From positions 42,507,779-42,571,778 of the forward strand of contig CM036754.1 in assembly GCA_020796225.1 (NCBI GenBank): a stretch of DNA of 64,000 nt. The letters are read 5' to 3'. Numbering within the stretch: the first letter of the stretch is position 1; each line of letters opens with the position of its first letter. A model generated the notes under the pieces. That model was given only the letters and a program-made list of their open reading frames with translations, searched no databases and had not been told where the DNA came from. Origin of the DNA: Arion vulgaris (taxonomy: Eukaryota; Mollusca; Gastropoda; Stylommatophora; Arionidae). The position numbers and the translations under genes are program-made. Of the stretch, positions 59,978 to 64,000 are shown in pieces.

Positions 59978-60837
59978 TAGTTCGTTCCAAAATTCGTGAT
60001 CACACTAAGGTTTAATTTGTACGAAATCAATCTGATGGATACAAGTAATTTTTTGCTTGCAGTCTTACATACCTCACGACGTTACGACTCCATGTTTAAT
60101 TAATTGGTAGGTAGCTTAGTTGATGCAAAAACGTTTTTGTTATATAATTTTGCATAAGCACAACATAATGATAATCAAAGTTTAGAATTTACAGTAATAC
60201 ACAAAATGGTGGCGAATGTTTGTAAAGGCGTAACCCTATTACATATTATAAAAAGGAATGGGACATGGTTAGCTTTTTCTTCATGAGTGTTTTTATGTTG
60301 ATATTATCTTTGGCGATCAAATTGACGTATCTTTGGTAGTTGCTGCCAGTCCCTGGTATTGTGAAGCAATTGGTGAAGGTGAAAGCAAATGGGATGTTAT
60401 CTATTAGATTCGGAGTCTGAAGAGTCGAAGAGATTGACTACTACTGCGGGCTGGAGGAAATGCAAACCATCTCGTTGCCAATATGCCTCTTCTTCTCGGA
60501 GCACATGCTCTTCACATTTGTTCCAGTATTCTATATCTATTTTTGCGAGGGCATCACGTGTTAGGACTTTTACATCACGAAGTTTGAAAGTCTTGTTTAC
60601 TGCTGCAACTAGACCTTTGACTGCAGCCCACACAAGTTCAATGGGATTGAGATGTGAATGATAAGGTGGTAATCGAAGAGAAGTGTGGCCGTGCTCAGCA
60701 ATGACTTTATCGATTATAAAAATCTTTGACTTCTTAGTCTGTCTCACCAGTTGTAGCAACTCAGTTTTGAAATTGTTGCAACAAACGATATATTTTCTTT
60801 TGCAAGCCACGCCATGATGTCTTGTTTGTGTTGATGA

Positions 60838-62288
60838 GCTGGGAGGCACAAGAGGTTCCAGATGACTGGCAGAGAGCTATTATAGTCCCAATATGGAAGA
60901 ACAAAGGAGACAAAAGAGCGTGTGAAACATACAGGGGTATCTCTCTTTTGAACCATATAGGAAAAATGTTTGCAAAAATATTGGAGCGAAGAGCAAGACA
61001 TATATTAGAGCTCCAGTTAAGCAATAGTCAGTTTGGGTTTAGGTTGGTTAAGAGCTGCACAGACGCAATATTTACACTAAAACAGATCTGCGAACAAACA
61101 ATTGAATACAATCAAAGTAAACAGCTTATATTTATAGACCAAGAAAAGGCATTTGATATAGTAAACAGGAGCCAACTATGGAAGATCCTTGAAGAATATG
61201 GCGTCGAAGGACAACTATTAGGTAATATCATGGCCTTATATCAAGATAGCCAGAGTACAGTAAGAACAACAGAAGGAATGACTGACTGGTTCTCCATTAC
61301 ATCAGGTGTTAGACAAGGTTGTGTCCTCTCACCACTACTCTTTATTGCATATATGGATAAAATAACTCAAGAGTCAAATTCAGATAATGATGAAATAAAT
61401 AAACTGCTGTTTGCAGATGATCAGTGCCTGATACATCAAAATGAACAAGATCTACAACATCATATTGACACTTTGAACAAAAATTGTGTAAAACATGACA
61501 TGAAAATCAACAACACTAAAACAGAAATAATGAATATGGGAAGAAAACATAATAATCTAGACATCCATGTCAATGCACTAAAATAAACCAAGTGAAAGAA
61601 TTCAAATACTTAGGAAACCTATTCACAGAAGACGGAAAACTGGATAGAGAGATAGAGGCTAGAGTACAAAAGCAAATGCTGTAACCTACCAGCTAGCCCC
61701 ATTGTTAAGGCACCCAAAAATTCACAGGCAGCTAAGAAACAAATGATCAACAGCATTTTTATACCTACTTTGTGTTACCAGAGCCAAACATGGACATTGA
61801 GCAAAGCGCAGTCACAAAAATAACTACATGTGAAATGCGTTGTCTGCGAAAAGTTACAAACAACACAAGAAAAGACAGAATCACCAACATCAGCATAAGA
61901 AAGAAAGTTGGCACAAAACCGTGCTTGAATTACATAGATAAACAAAGAATGAAGTGGTTTGACCACTTAATAATAATGCATCCAAACTCCACAGTGTACA
62001 AAGTCTTCTACAACAGAACATCGGGAAAGAAGGCAAGAGGAAGACCACGGAAAAGATGGTTAGATGGCGTAGCAGAATCCTGTGAAAGAGCAAAGATAAC
62101 AATCACACAAGCCACCAGAACAGCGCAGGACAAAACAGAAAACCACGACACTGGGAACAACCCGGTAGCAGTGTGACGACACTGGGCAACAACCCGCAGC
62201 AGTGTGACGACACTGGGCAACAACCCGCAGCAGTGTGACGACACTGGGCAACAACCAGCAGTGTGACGACAAAAGAAGAAGAAGAAGA
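60838..62288 (+). mobile_element. 5'-truncated LINE (family T) inserted in the DDE transposon
   Basis: Starts inside the reverse transcriptase: EVPDDWQRAIIVPIWKNKGD, TYRGISLLNHIGKMFAKILE, QFGFRLVKSCTDAIFTLKQI, FIDQEKAFDIV, GVRQGCVLSPLLFIAYMD and LLFADDQCLIH (FADD box present). A shift at about 61587 separates VKEFKYLGNLFTEDGKLD and the KITTCEMRCLRKV tail. The 3' end has three to four 31-bp repeats and a (GAA)n tail. Confidence 0.88.
62160..62272 (+). repeat. 31-bp tandem repeat at the LINE 3' end
   Basis: cactgggcaacaacccgcag with gtgtgacg at 62171, 62202, 62233 and 62261 (periods 31, 31, 28). Confidence 0.9.
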
Positions 62289-63517
62289 GGTGGGAATTTT
62301 GTCTGCATGCGCCACTACATTATGATAAGAGGCATTGTCCATTACAATACACGACGGCCTATCCAGAGCAGGCAGAAGTGGGTTCAGCTAACCAATCCTG
62401 AAAATAAGAACGTTCATTTCGGTGTGGTAGTCCCTACTATCTGTAGATAGTGTTTGGGAAAAGAAGTTTTAAAAGAAGTGCCACTGACAAGACCATTTGC
62501 TTTGCTGCCTGCATGACCTATCACAATGCGTTGCCCTTGCTGCTGGAATTTCTTTCTAGTTCCGTCTAGTGATTGCCATTCTTTATCAAACGTATGGTGA
62601 GCATTTACCCACGATTCGTCCAGATATACAATATCGTAACCTTCCGTCCTACGCTTCCGTATCTCCCGCAGATATTTGCATCGCGCAGCTATCAGATGCG
62701 TTTTCTCACAAACTATATTCCGACCTGTACTAGATTTCGAAAAGTGAAACGCTGCACCTAACAACTCTCCATAAGGCGGTTTTAGATATATCAATATCAC
62801 ATTGAATTAGCAGACGCGATTTCAATTTACGTAGTGTAATCACATCATTTGCCTTAAACATTTTATGAATCTCTCTCACAATAACATCTTTATCGAAATC
62901 GTCAGTTTTCGTTTCGGCCTTTTCTGTGTTCCTTACGTTCATACTACAGTCCTGTTCATCCAACGGCAAAATGACATTCTACTTATACCAAGACATATTG
63001 TGTTTCCTTTTCTGGTCTTGTAAGTTGTGATATAAACCACCACTTTGGCTTCTCTGCAGAAGTAGCTAACAGTTGTGAGTCACCTTCTGCATGGTAGTGA
63101 ATTTACACTTCAAACTCATTTTTAATACTGATAATAAAATAGTACCTTCCGCTTCAAGTAATGCAAATAAATGGTTTGTGGCACGCCAATGACAAGCTTT
63201 CACATAGAGTGTGAAATGATTAATTTCACGTGATTCCCGATATTAACTACTGCTGAATTGCACGGGGAGCACACATTGGCATCTTGACGTCAATACTACT
63301 TTCAAAGTTAACATTCTAAAATCATACCAAATCAACATCGTTGTTAAATTAGTAATAACATATAATTCAAATCTTACATAACTAAAGTTTTGGATTGGCA
63401 AAAATACTTGGAACGTCGTCACTGTTACCTATCTAAAAATATAAAAATCAAGAATTTCTGTAAGTGGATGATTTTATATCGGTCGATAAAGATGATCACG
63501 AATTTTGGAACGAACTA

Positions 63518-63600
63518 TAGTATGTCGAGTGACATGTATAATTTTCACATGGTTTGGTGCTAGAAAATTACCGAAATTTTCCCAAAAAGAAATAAACTTT
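63518..63600. repeat. Repeat X, copy c, right part
   Basis: tatgtcgagtgacatgtata through gaaattttcccaaaaagaaa. Confidence 0.7.
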
Positions 63601-63609
63601 CCCTTTTCT

Positions 63610-63862
63610 TCTTCTTCTTCTTTGCGTTCGTTCTTTCGACCAATTTTAATCACTCTTTGTGATATGTTTGATCTTTGCCAAGAACGTATACGTTGCACAT
63701 TGGTTTGATAGACCCCTAAACGCATAGACTTCTATATGTTTAGTACACGTGCATCCGATTTCAACCAAACCTCCTTAGTCGCCTCTTACGACATGCGTGG
63801 CAGGTAACAGTGGTTCTATTTTTTTACACCCAAATCTGGGCCCCAGTAACCACTCAGGGTCA
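63610..63862 (-). mobile_element. SINE family N1
   Basis: Reverse copy from cttcttcttctttgcgttcg (tail) to gccccagtaaccactcaggg; core agtcgcctcttacgacatgc is a perfect representative. Confidence 0.88.
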
Positions 63863-63934
63863 CGTTCCTTATTTGCGTGATCAACAAATAAACAGTGTTC
63901 AGGTATTAAGAGCCTGAAAAAGAAACAAATAGAG

Positions 63935-64000
63935 AAACATAGGATTCGAACCACTTACCCCATTTTCTTGACACCCATCGCCTAGTCTAGCAATACGAGC
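63935..64000 (-). mobile_element. tRNA-like SINE head, cut by window end
   Basis: Minus strand GCTCGTATTGCTAGACTAGG with B box GGTTCGAATCC (63942-63952). No acceptor-stem pairing is visible, so a SINE head is likelier than a tRNA gene. Confidence 0.5.

Larger units (their letters stand above)
59978..63517 (-). mobile_element. IS630/Tc1-mariner-type DDE transposon with TIRs, split by a LINE
   Basis: TIRs tagttcgttccaaaattcgt at 59978 and its complement ending 63517, flanked by TA (59976-59977; 63518-63519). Without the ~1.45-kb LINE the element is about 2.1 kb. The minus strand encodes the transposase in pieces: an N-terminal helix-turn-helix-like part (62730-62969, LRKLKSRLLIQCDIDISKTA), catalytic VYLDESWVN near 62615, VMDNASYHN near 62335, then after the LINE QDIMAWLAKENISF, AEHGHTSLRLPPYHSHLNP and PIELVWAAVKG near 60640. 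All three catalytic motif regions (D, D, E) are visible. Frameshifts and the insertion inactivate it. Confidence 0.9.

Noticed and set aside
63935..64000. tRNA gene
   Set aside because: B box present but no convincing cloverleaf; several similar heads in the window belong to SINEs.

Overview
This is eukaryotic, intron-rich, AT-rich and extremely repeat-rich DNA. The only host gene I can support is the 5' part of a ubiquitin-specific protease 34 orthologue (USP34; Drosophila puffyeye), on the minus strand. I can place 28 coding exons, from the start codon at 48743-48745 down to 1263. Every neighbouring pair has compatible splice phases if exon 12 uses an alternative acceptor. The exons give about 4.6 kb of coding sequence, matching the long N-terminal armadillo-like part of USP34. 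The catalytic peptidase domain should lie beyond the left edge. The mix of non-LTR elements, tRNA-derived SINEs and short SINEs with a GTCGTAAGAGGCGAC core points to an invertebrate, most likely a mollusc. That is an inference, not a proof.

Layout: 1-1262 holds SINE and LINE debris. From 1263 to 41000 are exons 28 to 3, with introns packed with LINE and SINE fragments. Intron 15 (14015-19674) carries the largest insertion, a 3.28-kb RTE-type retrotransposon nested in a SINE with a 12-bp target duplication. Intron 7 carries a Tc1/mariner element (33.1-34.7 kb). Intron 2 and intron 1 (41.0-48.7 kb) hold more debris and a 190-bp TA tract beside exon 2. Exon 1 is at 48.7 kb, with a perfect NRF-1 palindrome about 110 bp upstream. 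From 48.96 to 64 kb I see no host gene. That region holds a repeated 0.8-0.95-kb block (48961 and 58661), a hAT remnant, a GC-rich tandem block, three copies of an AT-rich repeat X, and a three-level nest: repeat X, then a 2.1-kb DDE transposon with TIRs, then a LINE.

The most unusual signals are at the USP34 splice sites. Exon 6 ends in five tandem 25-bp copies of its own 5' splice site. Exon 26 has a duplicated 3' splice site 81 bp upstream. Exon 10's donor is duplicated by a 35-bp direct repeat flanking a retroelement insertion. Three single-base frame disruptions occur in otherwise well conserved exons, which suggests residual assembly indels rather than a pseudogene. No protein-level sign of a wholly new system was found; the novelty is in the repeat architecture.
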